64,000 bases of DNA, taken from NCBI RefSeq assembly GCF_025515305.1, contig NZ_JAOPHT010000012.1, positions 1 through 64,000 on the forward strand. The letters are read 5' to 3'. The stretch comes from Roseicyclus sediminis (lineage in GTDB: Bacteria; Pseudomonadota; Alphaproteobacteria; Rhodobacterales; Rhodobacteraceae). This document shows, in pieces, positions 43,971 through 52,288 of this stretch; the first letter of the stretch is position 1, and every line of letters starts with the position of its first letter. The translations under genes and the position numbers were made by a program. Below the pieces are notes generated by a model. The model worked only from the letters and a program-made list of their open reading frames with translations, had not been told where the DNA came from and ran no database searches.

Positions 43971-45065
43971 CTACTTCCAGCCCAGGTCGCCCTCTTCGAT
44001 GAACTCGTTGAGGATCTGCTCGTAGGCCGACTTGCTGATGCGCGACTGCTCCTGGCCGACCGATCTCCGGTGCGACAGCCATTCGCGGAACGAACTCCAG
44101 CCGAACTGGGTGTTCTCGTCCGCCTCTGCGGTCTCGATCGCCCTGCCGAGCGAGAGGATCGCCTCGGCGTTGCTCTCGGTGCTGAGGACGGTCTCCTGGC
44201 CGAGGATAACGCGAAGGTTCAGCCCGTGCTCGGACAGGACCGCGAAGCGCGTGTCCTTCTCCAGGGCGTCCGACAGGGCCGAGAGGGACAGCGCGCTCTT
44301 GCCGGATGTCGCGGTGAAGAACACCCCGTTGCCGAAATAGGTCAGGACATCGCCGCTCTTGCCGGTCAGCTTCGAGATGATCTCGCCGATGGCGTGAACG
44401 ATCTTCTGGAACTCGGTCGCGGGCAGCTTCGAATGGAGGTCGTAGACACGCGCGATCTTCACGGCCCGCACCGTCAGCGGCGGCGCATAGCGCCGGTTCG
44501 ACTGAAGGATGTAGGTTTCGAAGGCGTCCTTGCTGATGCAGCGCTCGATCCGGAAGAGCGTCACGGCATCCTCGAGTGCGCGGATCGTCTCCGGCCCGTT
44601 CCCGTCCTTGAGGAAGGTGCGCCGATGCCTGCGCGTCCGCTCCTTGGCGAAGCGCTTGCGGATCGCGCCGATGTCGAAAGGCTTCGCTATGTAGTCGTTG
44701 GCCCCCTGGGCGAAGGCGTCCTTGAGATAGCCCTGCTCGGTCATCGCCGTCAGCATGATGATCGGAACGTCGGCATAACCCGGTGTCTTGCGTATGATCG
44801 AACAGAGCTCGATCCCCGTGGTGCCGGGCATCTGTATGTCGAGGAATACGCCGTCGAACGGCGTTGGTTCGGCGTCGATTGCGCGCAGGGCCGCCTTCGC
44901 GGATGTGGCCACCTGCGTCGTGTACCCTCCCACCGCATCGAGCGCGGTGGAAAGCAGTTCGCAAATATCGATTTCGTCGTCCACGACGAGGATGCGCAGC
45001 GCCGGTCTTGGCGCGATTTCGTCGTCGATGAGCAGGTCTTCGGCAGCGCTGTCTGGCACGGACAT
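43971..45065 (-). CDS. Response regulator with a C-terminal degenerate GGDEF-like domain
   Basis: 364 residues from ATG 45065, behind GAAAGGGGG. The receiver domain (about 22-145) is intact: D29-D30, phospho-acceptor D76 (FLDIQMPG), T106 and K128 (YIAKPFD). The C-terminal 200 residues resemble a GGDEF fold in which the signature reads GNGVF (245-249), so diguanylate cyclase activity is not expected; this alignment is by eye. It could bind a ligand or a partner. It reads toward the tRNA-Arg and the histidine kinase gene and may be that kinase's partner. A ~400-base leader region lies upstream. Confidence 0.82.
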   Translation of the reverse strand: MSVPDSAAEDLLIDDEIAPRPALRILVVDDEIDICELLSTALDAVGGYTTQVATSAKAALRAIDAEPTPFDGVFLDIQMPGTTGIELCSIIRKTPGYADVPIIMLTAMTEQGYLKDAFAQGANDYIAKPFDIGAIRKRFAKERTRRHRRTFLKDGNGPETIRALEDAVTLFRIERCISKDAFETYILQSNRRYAPPLTVRAVKIARVYDLHSKLPATEFQKIVHAIGEIISKLTGKSGDVLTYFGNGVFFTATSGKSALSLSALSDALEKDTRFAVLSEHGLNLRVILGQETVLSTESNAEAILSLGRAIETAEADENTQFGWSSFREWLSHRRSVGQEQSRISKSAYEQILNEFIEEGDLGWK

Positions 45066-45328
45066 CGCATTCCCCCTTTCTTGGTGCAAGGGCCACCGAT
45101 AGGCGCGAATCTTGTCGAAAGGTTGATGAGAAAATGATCGATTGCGTCCGCCGTTCCGGGGAGGCCCGGCTCCACGAATTGTGCTCAGGAAAGAGGCGAA
45201 GGAAGCCGAAGGAGAGATGTCTACTCGATCTGACATTTTTTCTCCGTCGAATCGGGCGGTCCAGGTGCCGTGTGGATGCCCCCTGAAGTTCAATCAAATT
45301 ATTGAAAAATATTATAAAAATGATGAAC

Positions 45329-45408
45329 CAAGGCAACCGTAACGGCCACAAGGAAAAAAACTGATTGTCAATCTTGATTGACACTGTGTCTGGGTTACTG
45401 TTGCCTTG
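45329..45408. repeat. Outer inverted repeat around the palindrome
   Basis: CAAGGCAACCGTAAC (45329-45343) faces GTTACTGTTGCCTTG (45394-45408): 15 bases with one mismatch, 50 bases apart. It encloses the TGTC-N10-GACA palindrome. Possible paired operator or the stem of a leader structure. Confidence 0.6.
45366..45383. promoter_or_regulatory. PpsR/CrtJ-like operator TGTC-N10-GACA
   Basis: TGTCAATCTTGATTGACA is an 18-bp perfect palindrome of the TGT-N12-ACA form bound by PpsR/CrtJ in photosynthetic Rhodobacterales. Its right half is TTGACA (45378-45383), a perfect -35 element, as in PpsR-controlled promoters. It lies 87 bases before the B12-binding regulator gene. Binding is inferred from form only. 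Confidence 0.55.
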
Positions 45409-45470
45409 AACCAAGGCCAGCGTGCGCAGGTCCGGAAGGGGCCCGCACACACGACGGAAGATGAACGACC

Positions 45471-46310
45471 GTGACCAGACACACAGATGACCGCGTCCTC
45501 GCGCGTATGACGTCCCAGGACGCAATGCGCGCTCTATCCCAGGTCGGCCTTTCCGATCTTGCCGCGAGGGCCATGGCCCGATTGCGGGAGCAAACAGGTG
45601 CAGGTGGTCTGTCGCAGGAAGCGAGGGCTTGCATGAAGTCCCCCATTGCCACGGCGCTTGCGGTCGCGCTCTGCGACGATGAGACGGATGTCGCGGATCT
45701 GATGGTCGCAGACCTGATCGACGCCGGCGTCCCGGTCGAGGAGATCTGCCTCGAACATCTCGCGCCCGCCGCGCGCTGTCTCGGCGAATGGTGGGAGAAC
45801 GACCGCGTGCCGTTCACCGAGGTCACGATGGCCACCTCGCGCATCCAGTCCCTGCTGCGCAGAATGCCGAAGGGCGGCATCGCCGTTCGCGCGTTCGGGG
45901 CGAAAGCCGCGGTGTTCTGCGCCGTTCCGGGTGAGCAGCACACGCTTGGCGTGATGATGGCCGCCGACCTGTTCCGCCGCAACGGCTGGGACGTGGGCCT
46001 GCTTCTCGGCCTGGAACACGCCGAGATCCTCGCGCGGCTGGAGCGTGATGACCGTTGCGTGATTGGGCTCAGCTGCTCGGGCGACCATTCCTTCGCGGCG
46101 CTTCAGCGACTGATGCAGGCGCTGCGCGAGGTGCGGCCGGGAGCGCGGATCATCCTGTCCGGCCAGATCGCAGGCGACCCGGCCGCTCTTTCACGCCTCC
46201 CCGAGCCCGATGCCGTCGTCAGGACGATGGAAGAGGCCGAAACCGAGATGACCCGCCTGGAGGCCGAAGTCATGGCCCCGGTGTCGATGCGGCGCGCCTC
46301 GGTCGCCTGA
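45471..46310 (+). CDS. Cobalamin-binding regulator, AerR/PpaA-like
   Basis: 279 residues from GTG 45471. A helical cap (about 55-130) with CLGEWWENDRVPFTEVTMATSRIQSLL, as in methionine-synthase-type B12 modules, is followed by a Rossmann B12-binding domain (about 145-265). The lower-ligand motif is EQHTLG (155-160) with H157, then ADLFRRNGWDVGLLLG. No DNA-binding HTH is evident. The layout fits the AerR/PpaA antirepressors and the AppA SCHIC domain, which act on PpsR/CrtJ. A PpsR-like palindrome in its promoter supports the idea, but no photosynthesis genes are in the window, so a stress or light role outside photosynthesis is also possible. Confidence 0.75.
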   Translation: MTRHTDDRVLARMTSQDAMRALSQVGLSDLAARAMARLREQTGAGGLSQEARACMKSPIATALAVALCDDETDVADLMVADLIDAGVPVEEICLEHLAPAARCLGEWWENDRVPFTEVTMATSRIQSLLRRMPKGGIAVRAFGAKAAVFCAVPGEQHTLGVMMAADLFRRNGWDVGLLLGLEHAEILARLERDDRCVIGLSCSGDHSFAALQRLMQALREVRPGARIILSGQIAGDPAALSRLPEPDAVVRTMEEAETEMTRLEAEVMAPVSMRRASVA

Positions 46311-46339
46311 ACAGCCTCGCGGCGTCCAATCCGCCGACG

Positions 46340-46380
46340 CAAAAAAACAGCCCCCGCGACGATGTCCCGGGGGCTCTTCT
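46340..46380. terminator. Bidirectional terminator between the B12-binding gene and rpsU
   Basis: Stem AGCCCCCG (46348-46355) with CGGGGGCT (46367-46374). On the minus strand it is followed by seven T (complement of 46340-46346), a strong terminator for rpsU. On the plus strand it is followed by CTTCTTC. Confidence 0.75.
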
Positions 46381-46444
46381 TCGTGTCGGTTCCCGTTCCG
46401 GTGGCGCGCCCCTCGGGACACCCCATGCCGGCGGTCCGGCGACG

Positions 46445-46651
46445 TCAGAGAAGACCTTCGCGCTGCGCCTTCTTGCGCGCGAGCTTGCGGGCGCGGCGGA
46501 TGGCCTCGGCCTTCTCGCGCGCTTTTTTCTCCGAGGGTTTCTCGTAATGTTGCTTGAGCTTCATCTCACGAAAAACGCCTTCACGCTGAAGCTTCTTCTT
46601 CAACGCGCGGAGCGCCTGGTCGACATTGTTGTCGCGAACACTGACCTGCAT
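46445..46651 (-). CDS. rpsU: 30S ribosomal protein S21
   Basis: 68 residues from ATG 46651. [43 protein letters not shown] is typical alphaproteobacterial S21, with a highly basic helical tail. S21 acts in translation initiation near the anti-Shine-Dalgarno. A GGTGG precedes the start and a promoter lies upstream. Divergent from the COQ9 gene, a common Rhodobacteraceae arrangement. Confidence 0.95.
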   Translation of the reverse strand: MQVSVRDNNVDQALRALKKKLQREGVFREMKLKQHYEKPSEKKAREKAEAIRRARKLARKKAQREGLL

Positions 46652-46705
46652 TGTGGGTGTCACCACCTTTCTAGGTTGAAGTTGCGTCTCAAAGCAGGAG
46701 GTGGC

Positions 46706-46734
46706 CCTATAGCAAAGGCCCCCTAGCTTGTCCA
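46706..46734 (-). promoter_or_regulatory. Candidate promoter of rpsU
   Basis: On the minus strand TGGACA (46734-46729), 17-base spacer, TATAGG (46711-46706), about 55 bases before the start codon. Confidence 0.55.
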
Positions 46735-46768
46735 GCGACCGGACCGCACAACGAGAAAGGCCAATGCC

Positions 46769-47449
46769 ATGACCGACACCGCCGATCGCATCCTCGACGC
46801 CGCACTGATGCACGTCCCGTTCGACGGATGGTCCGACGCCGCCTTCCGCGCCGCCGCGGCGGATGCCGGTGTGCCGCTCGACGAGGCAAGGGCGCTTTTC
46901 CCGCGCGGCGCGCTCGACCTGGCGCTCGCATTCCATCGCCGTGGCGACGCCGAGATGGTGGAGCGCCTGAAATCCGCAGATCTCTCGGCGCTCCGGTTCC
47001 GCGACCGGATCGCCCATGCCGTGAAGCTGCGCCTCGACCTCGTGGAGCCGCACAAGGAGGCGGTGCGCCGGGGAACGACCCTCTTTGCGCTGCCCATGCA
47101 TGCCGCCGAGGGCGCGCGCGCTGTCTGGGAGACCGCGGATGCGATCTGGACCGCGCTGGGCGATACCTCGGAAGACCTCAACTGGTACACCAAGCGCGCG
47201 ACGTTGTCGGGCGTCTACTCGGCGACGGTGCTCTACTGGCTTGGGGACCAGTCCATGGAGCATTCCTCGACCTGGGCGTTTCTCGACCGTCGGATCGAGG
47301 ATGTCATGCGTTTCGAGACGCTGAAGAAGCAGGTGCGCGAGAACCGGCTTCTCAAGCCGCTCCTTGCGGGCCCCGAATGGTTCGCATCCCAGGTGCGCGC
47401 CCCGTCGCGGCAGGCGCCCGCCGATCTGCCCGGGCGCTGGCGGCCCTGA
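46769..47449 (+). CDS. COQ9-family ubiquinone biosynthesis protein
   Basis: 226 residues. [31 protein letters not shown] is the TetR-like N-terminal helix bundle and [24 protein letters not shown] the lipid-binding signature region of COQ9. It supports COQ7-type hydroxylation of ubiquinone precursors. No signal peptide. Divergent from rpsU; quinone-linked oxidoreductase gene follows on the same strand after 112 bases. Confidence 0.93.
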   Translation: MTDTADRILDAALMHVPFDGWSDAAFRAAAADAGVPLDEARALFPRGALDLALAFHRRGDAEMVERLKSADLSALRFRDRIAHAVKLRLDLVEPHKEAVRRGTTLFALPMHAAEGARAVWETADAIWTALGDTSEDLNWYTKRATLSGVYSATVLYWLGDQSMEHSSTWAFLDRRIEDVMRFETLKKQVRENRLLKPLLAGPEWFASQVRAPSRQAPADLPGRWRP

Positions 47450-47561
47450 CGCGCGGAAACCCCGGCTTTTCCGTCGGGAATCGCACGCATGTCCCGGCGT
47501 GGCCTTGCCTCGCCGCGCCCGGGCGGTCATCCCTTGGAGAGGGACGACAAGGGAGGCACAG

Positions 47562-48545
47562 ATGAATAGGACGATGCGCGCAATCGAGATCACCGCACCC
47601 GGCGGGCCGGAGGTGCTCCGCCCCTGCGAACGTCCGGTGCCCGAGCCGATGGCGGGCCAGATCCTGATTGCCGTGGACCATGCCGGGGTGAACCGGCCCG
47701 ACGCGCTCCAGCGGGCTGGAAGCTATGCGCCGCCCCCCGGCGCATCGGACCTGCCGGGGCTGGAGGCCGCGGGCATCGTGGCCAAGGTCGGCCCCGGCGT
47801 CACCCGCTGGAAGGAGGGCGACGCGGTGACGGCGCTCCTGCCCGGTGGCGGCTACGCCGAATACGCGGTGACCCACGCCGACCACGCCCTGCCGGTGCCG
47901 AAGGGCATGGGCATGCGCGAGGCGGCGGCGCTGTGCGAGACCTTCTTCACCGTCTGGTCGAATGTCTTCATGCGTGGCCGTCTGCAGGGCGGCGAACGCT
48001 TTCTCGTCCATGGCGGGTCCTCGGGCATCGGCACGACCGCGATCCAGCTCGCCCGCCATTTCGGCGCGCGGGTCTTCGCCACGGCGGGCTCGGACGAGAA
48101 ATGCGCCGCCTGCGTCCGCCTTGGCGCCGAACGCGCCATCAACTACCGTGACGAGGACTTCGCCGAGATCCTGCGGGGCGAGGGCGGCGCGAACCTGATC
48201 CTCGACATGGTCGGCGGCGACTACCTGCCGCGCAACGTCCGCGCGCTGGCCGATGACGGGCGGCTGGTGCAGATCGCCTTCCTGCAGGGCCCCAAGGTCG
48301 AGCTGAACTTCGCGCAGCTCATGGTGCGCCGGCTGACGATCACGGGCTCCACGCTCCGCCCGCAATCCGATGCGGCCAAGGCCGATATCGCCGCCGAGCT
48401 TGCCGCCCATGCCTGGCCGCTTCTCCACGGAGGGCTCGTGGCGCCGGTGATGGACGAGACGTTCCTCCTGGACGACGCCGCCGCCGCCCACGCCCGGATG
48501 GAAAGCTCGGCCCATATCGGAAAGATTGTCCTATCGGTGCGTTAG
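47562..48545 (+). CDS. NAD(P)H:quinone oxidoreductase, PIG3-like zinc-independent MDR
   Basis: 327 residues from ATG 47562, behind [56 protein letters not shown] and the NADPH loop [19 protein letters not shown] match the PIG3/TP53I3-type quinone oxidoreductases. No zinc-ligand cysteines. It reduces quinones with NADPH; the physiological substrate is unknown. Confidence 0.9.
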   Translation: MNRTMRAIEITAPGGPEVLRPCERPVPEPMAGQILIAVDHAGVNRPDALQRAGSYAPPPGASDLPGLEAAGIVAKVGPGVTRWKEGDAVTALLPGGGYAEYAVTHADHALPVPKGMGMREAAALCETFFTVWSNVFMRGRLQGGERFLVHGGSSGIGTTAIQLARHFGARVFATAGSDEKCAACVRLGAERAINYRDEDFAEILRGEGGANLILDMVGGDYLPRNVRALADDGRLVQIAFLQGPKVELNFAQLMVRRLTITGSTLRPQSDAAKADIAAELAAHAWPLLHGGLVAPVMDETFLLDDAAAAHARMESSAHIGKIVLSVR

Positions 48546-48561
48546 GACGAACCCTCGCAGG

Positions 48562-48579
48562 CCGTCATGTTCCTGTGAT
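48562..48579 (+). promoter_or_regulatory. PHO box upstream of phoX
   Basis: CCGTCAT (48562-48568), GTTC, CTGTGAT (48573-48579): two 7-base repeats, each one mismatch from the PhoB half-site CTGTCAT, with the standard 4-base spacing. It lies 96 bases before phoX, so phosphate starvation via PhoB is the likely control. Confidence 0.65.
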
Positions 48580-48674
48580 CCTGGCTGACTAACCCGGCAT
48601 CAGAGCGATGGAGGGGGCCGACTCGCGGCCTTCCCGGCGCTTGCCACCCAAGTCTCAAGCCAGGGAGCAACGAC

Positions 48675-50603
48675 ATGAAAGATGTCGATACCAACAGACT
48701 GTCGGCCGACGAGTGGGACGAGCTGAACTTCCCCCGTCCCGAAGTGCAGGAGTTCGACCGCGTGGTCGAGCGCGCGATCTCGCGTCGCGGATTCCTCGGC
48801 GGTGTGCTGGCCTTCGGGTCCGGCGCGGCCGTGATGGGGACGTCCTTCCTCAAGGGCACGGCCGCCATGGCACAGCAGACCTCGCGCTTCGCGTTCGAGG
48901 CCCTCGCGCCACAGATTGACAACACCATCCACGTGCCCGCCGGCTATAACTGGAACGTCCTCGTGCGCTGGGGCGACCCGCTGTTCTCGGACGCGGTCGG
49001 CGCCTTCGATCCGCGGAACGGCGTCTCGGTCGAGATGTCCGACCGCGTCTTCGGCGAGAACACCGACGGGATGGAGCTCTTCAACATCGGCGGCCGCGAG
49101 ATCCTCGTGGTCAACAGCGAGTACACCAACCGCGAGGTCAACCTGCCCCATGCGGCCGAAGGCGTTCCCGGCTCGCTCGACGACGTGCGCATCCTGCAGC
49201 ACTTCCAGGGCGTGTCGGTGCTGGAGATCGCCGAGGGTCCGGACGGCTGGTCCGTCGTTCTCGACAGCCCCTACAACCGCCGCATCCACCACAACAGCCC
49301 GATGACCTTCGACGGCCCCGCCGCCGGTCATCCGCTGATGCAGACCGAGGCCGACCCCACCGGCATGTCCTCGCTCGGGACGATGAACAACTGCGGTTCG
49401 GGCCGGACGCCCTGGGGCACCTACCTGACCTGCGAGGAGAACTTCAACGGCTACTTCGGGGCGACCGGCGACATGCCGGCGGACGAGGTCGTGGCCGCGG
49501 GCTACACGCGCTACGGCATCGGCGCCGACGGCTGGGGCTACGACTACCACAAGTGGGACGCCCGCTGGGACGTGAGCCAGAACCCCAACGAGCCGCACCG
49601 CGCCGGCTGGGTCGTCGAGATCGACCCGGCCAACCCCGACGCGACGCCGGTCAAGCACACCGCCCTCGGCCGCTTCAAGCACGAGAACGCGGCCTATGCG
49701 ATCGCGCCCGACGGCCGCCTCGTGGTCTACATGGGCGACGACGAGCGGGGCGAGTTCATGTATCGCTGGCTCAGCCGTGACATCTACGTCCCCGGCGGCG
49801 ACACCTCCACGCTTCTGTCCGAGGGCACGCTCTCGGTTGCGGTGTTCGAGGACGATCTGACCGGCCGCTGGGTGCCGCTCACCCCCGAGACGACCGGCAT
49901 GGACCCGGCGATGATCGCCATCTTCACGCGCATGGCGGGCTCGGCCGTGGGCGCGACGACCATGGACCGGCCCGAGTGGATCGCCGTCAATCCGACCGCG
50001 ACCGAGGCCTATTGCTGCCTCACCAACAACTCGCGCCGCGGCGTGCTGACCGATGCCGGCACCGTGCGGACGAACGCGGGCGGCGACGCGATGACGGTCA
50101 ACGGGCCCAACCCGCGCGAGGCCAACAACTTCGGCCAGATCGTGCGCTGGCGGCCCGATGGCGGCGACCACGGTGCCGACGGCTTCTCCTGGGACCTCTA
50201 CGTGATGGCGGGCAACCCCTCCGTCCTCGAAGGCCCCGGCGCGGGGTCGGAGAACATCAACGCGGGCAACCTCTTCAACTCGCCCGACGGCATGATGATC
50301 GACACCTCCGGCCTGATCTGGATCCAGACCGATGGCGACGACAGCAACGAAGGCGACTTCGAGGGCATGGGCAACAACCAGATGCTTGCGGGTGACCCGG
50401 TAAGCGGCGAGATCCGCCGTTTCCTCACCGGGCCGAACGGCTGCGAGGTGACGGGCCTGACCTGGTCCTCGGATCGCCGCACGATGTTCGTGGGCATCCA
50501 GCACCCGGGCGACAACGGCGGCGACTGGCCGGACCATGGCGGCTCGCTGGCGCGCTCGGCCATCGTGGCGGTCAAGCGCGACGACAACGGCCTCGTGGGC
50601 TGA
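48675..50603 (+). CDS. phoX: PhoX-family alkaline phosphatase, Tat-exported
   Basis: 642 residues. PhoX is a calcium/iron phosphatase that frees phosphate from organic esters outside the cytoplasm. The Tat signal is SRRGFL (36-41) followed by a hydrophobic stretch and a cut near AMA (about 66). The active-site block NCGSGRTPWGTYLTCEENF contains the conserved Cys and Glu ligands. FKHENAAYAIAPDGRLVVYMGDDERGEF and NNFGQIVRW are further family motifs. Monocistronic: PHO box before it and a terminator after it. Confidence 0.92.
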   Translation: MKDVDTNRLSADEWDELNFPRPEVQEFDRVVERAISRRGFLGGVLAFGSGAAVMGTSFLKGTAAMAQQTSRFAFEALAPQIDNTIHVPAGYNWNVLVRWGDPLFSDAVGAFDPRNGVSVEMSDRVFGENTDGMELFNIGGREILVVNSEYTNREVNLPHAAEGVPGSLDDVRILQHFQGVSVLEIAEGPDGWSVVLDSPYNRRIHHNSPMTFDGPAAGHPLMQTEADPTGMSSLGTMNNCGSGRTPWGTYLTCEENFNGYFGATGDMPADEVVAAGYTRYGIGADGWGYDYHKWDARWDVSQNPNEPHRAGWVVEIDPANPDATPVKHTALGRFKHENAAYAIAPDGRLVVYMGDDERGEFMYRWLSRDIYVPGGDTSTLLSEGTLSVAVFEDDLTGRWVPLTPETTGMDPAMIAIFTRMAGSAVGATTMDRPEWIAVNPTATEAYCCLTNNSRRGVLTDAGTVRTNAGGDAMTVNGPNPREANNFGQIVRWRPDGGDHGADGFSWDLYVMAGNPSVLEGPGAGSENINAGNLFNSPDGMMIDTSGLIWIQTDGDDSNEGDFEGMGNNQMLAGDPVSGEIRRFLTGPNGCEVTGLTWSSDRRTMFVGIQHPGDNGGDWPDHGGSLARSAIVAVKRDDNGLVG

Positions 50604-50624
50604 TCCGGGCCGTTACCGCATCGG

Positions 50625-50653
50625 GGGGCGGCGCCACGTGTGCCGCCCCTTTT
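50625..50653 (+). terminator. Terminator after phoX
   Basis: Perfect 8-bp stem (50625-50632 with 50642-50649) followed by TTTT (50650-50653). Confidence 0.75.
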
Positions 50654-50664
50654 CCGTTCCGGGC

Positions 50665-50693
50665 TTGACGTGGAGCCCGCGCGCCTCTACCTG
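50665..50693 (+). promoter_or_regulatory. Candidate promoter of the DEAD-box helicase gene
   Basis: TTGACG (50665-50670), 17-base spacer, TACCTG (50688-50693). It implies a 5' leader of about 210 bases with a stable 8-bp hairpin (50850-50857 with 50863-50870). Confidence 0.5.
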
Positions 50694-50912
50694 CGGCATA
50701 CGTCCTCGGCGCCCTGCCGCGTGAGCAGGCCCCGGCCGAAAGCCGGTATCAAGCGCGAGAACGACAGATTTCCCGACATCACGCGAGGGGAGAACGGCCG
50801 CCTTGAGGCCCGCCATTTCAATGGCGTGTCCCGGCCCGGCCCCCGCCTGTCCCGCCGATCCCCGGCGGGAAATACCCATTGGCTGTCCATCCGGGCGGCC
50901 CGAAAGGAAGAC

Positions 50913-52166
50913 ATGACCGATTTTCAATCCCTGGGCGTCCCGGCCGATATGGTTGCCCGCCTCGCCGAGGCCGGCCTGACCGCGCCGACCCCGATCCAGA
51001 CACGCGCGATCCCCGCCGCATTGGGCGGCCGCGACGTTCTGGGTCTGGCCCAGACCGGCACCGGCAAGACCGTCGCCTTCGGCGTTCCGCTGATGCTGGC
51101 GCTGGGCGCCGCCGAGGGCAAGCCCGTGCCGAAGACGCCCCGTGGCCTTATCCTCGCCCCCACGCGGGAACTCGCCAAGCAGATCGTCGCCGCACTTGAA
51201 CCGCTGCGCGGCCCGCGAAAGCTGTCCGTGGTGCTCGTCGTCGGCGGCGCCTCGATCAACGCGCAGGCCGGGCGGCTTGCGCGAGGCGTTGACCTCGTGG
51301 TGGCAACGCCCGGGCGCCTGATGGATCTCATGGGCCGGCGTGACGTCGACCTGCGCCAGGTCCGCCAGCTCGTGCTCGACGAGGCCGACCAGATGCTCGA
51401 CCTCGGCTTCATCCACGCGCTGCGCCGCATCGCCGCCGCGCTGCAGCCCGATCGCCGTACGATGCTGTTCTCCGCGACCATGCCCAAGGCGATGGAAAGC
51501 CTCGCCGCGAGCTTTCTGACCAATCCCCTGCGCATCGAAGTGACGCCGCCCGGCCGGACCGTCGAGCGCGTGACCCAGTCGGTCCATTTCGTGACGAAGG
51601 ACGAGAAGGCCGACCGCCTCGTGAACCTGCTCGACACGCACCGCGACGAACGCGCCATCGTCTTCGGCCGCACCAAGCACGGCTCGGAAAAGCTCGCCAA
51701 GAAGCTCGAGGCCGAGGGGTTCGCCGTGGCCTCGATCCACGGCAACAAGAGCCAGGGCCAGCGCGACCGCGCGATCCGCGCCTTCAAGGCAGGTGAGGTG
51801 CGCGTGCTGGTGGCGACCGATGTCGCCGCGCGCGGGATCGACATCCCCGATGTGAAGCACGTCTACAACTTCGATCTGCCGAACGTGCCCGAGACCTATG
51901 TCCACCGCATCGGGCGCACCGCGCGGGCGGGTGCCGACGGGGCGGCCATCGCCTTCTGCACGCCCGAGGAAATGGGCGAGCTTCGCGACATCCAGAAGGT
52001 CACGGGCCTCGTCATTCCGGTCGGCCACGGCGAGCCGTGGGAACGCCACGACGCGCCGCGAAAGAAGGCGGGCCGGGGCGGTGGGTCCGGCCGGGGCGAG
52101 CAGGGCAAACCCGCACGCCGCCCGCGCCGCAGCCGTCCGCCGCGGCGCGCGAACAAGGCCGCCTGA
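50913..52166 (+). CDS. DEAD-box RNA helicase, RhlE-like
   Basis: 417 residues from ATG 50913, behind AAAGGAAG. Q motif with FQSLGVPADMVARLAEAGLTAPTPIQ, motif I AQTGTGKT, Ia PTRELAKQ, Ib ATPGRLMDL, motif II DEAD, motif III SAT, and motif VI YVHRIGRTARAG. The C-terminal 35 residues are Arg/Gly/Lys-rich and should bind RNA. Such helicases assist ribosome assembly and growth in the cold; a long leader fits that kind of control. RhlE is the nearest type by layout. Confidence 0.93.
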   Translation: MTDFQSLGVPADMVARLAEAGLTAPTPIQTRAIPAALGGRDVLGLAQTGTGKTVAFGVPLMLALGAAEGKPVPKTPRGLILAPTRELAKQIVAALEPLRGPRKLSVVLVVGGASINAQAGRLARGVDLVVATPGRLMDLMGRRDVDLRQVRQLVLDEADQMLDLGFIHALRRIAAALQPDRRTMLFSATMPKAMESLAASFLTNPLRIEVTPPGRTVERVTQSVHFVTKDEKADRLVNLLDTHRDERAIVFGRTKHGSEKLAKKLEAEGFAVASIHGNKSQGQRDRAIRAFKAGEVRVLVATDVAARGIDIPDVKHVYNFDLPNVPETYVHRIGRTARAGADGAAIAFCTPEEMGELRDIQKVTGLVIPVGHGEPWERHDAPRKKAGRGGGSGRGEQGKPARRPRRSRPPRRANKAA

Positions 52167-52176
52167 AACGGCCGCT

Positions 52177-52208
52177 CGATTCATTCCATGCGGATGCGCA
52201 TGGAATGA
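52177..52208. repeat. Perfect 14-bp palindrome between the helicase and DUF4386 genes
   Basis: ATTCATTCCATGCG (52177-52190) faces CGCATGGAATGAAT (52195-52208), 4-base loop GATG. It is AT-richer than its surroundings and lacks a T-run. An operator for the DUF4386 gene or a 3' hairpin of the helicase message are both possible. Confidence 0.6.
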
Positions 52209-52288
52209 ATGCGAATCTTGGGAATTAACCGGGGTTCGGTGCATGGGTTAGTTGGGGGCAGCTTTCATCCTGTTCCCCGGAGGTCCCC

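Larger units (their letters stand above)
45066..45470. other. 405-base intergenic region between the response regulator and the B12-binding gene
   Basis: No gene seen. It is notably AT-rich at about 45285-45330, with a TATAAT on the minus strand (45316-45311), in an otherwise GC-rich window. It contains the PpsR-like palindrome (45366-45383) and an outer inverted repeat (45329-45343 with 45394-45408). Both flanking genes read outward, so it should hold two promoters. Confidence 0.7.
50604..50912 (+). other. 309-base gap: phoX terminator, helicase promoter and long leader
   Basis: Holds a terminator (50625-50653), a promoter-like TTGACG-17-TACCTG (50665-50693) and then a leader of about 210 bases with a hairpin at 50850-50870. 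No protein gene is credible here. Confidence 0.7.

Noticed and set aside
45384-45470. Possible cobalamin riboswitch ahead of the B12-binding gene
   Set aside because: Too short, and no B12-box-like sequence is visible.
48600-50537. 645-codon minus-strand open frame opposite phoX
   Set aside because: Shadow of phoX, which has complete family motifs and a Tat signal on the plus strand.
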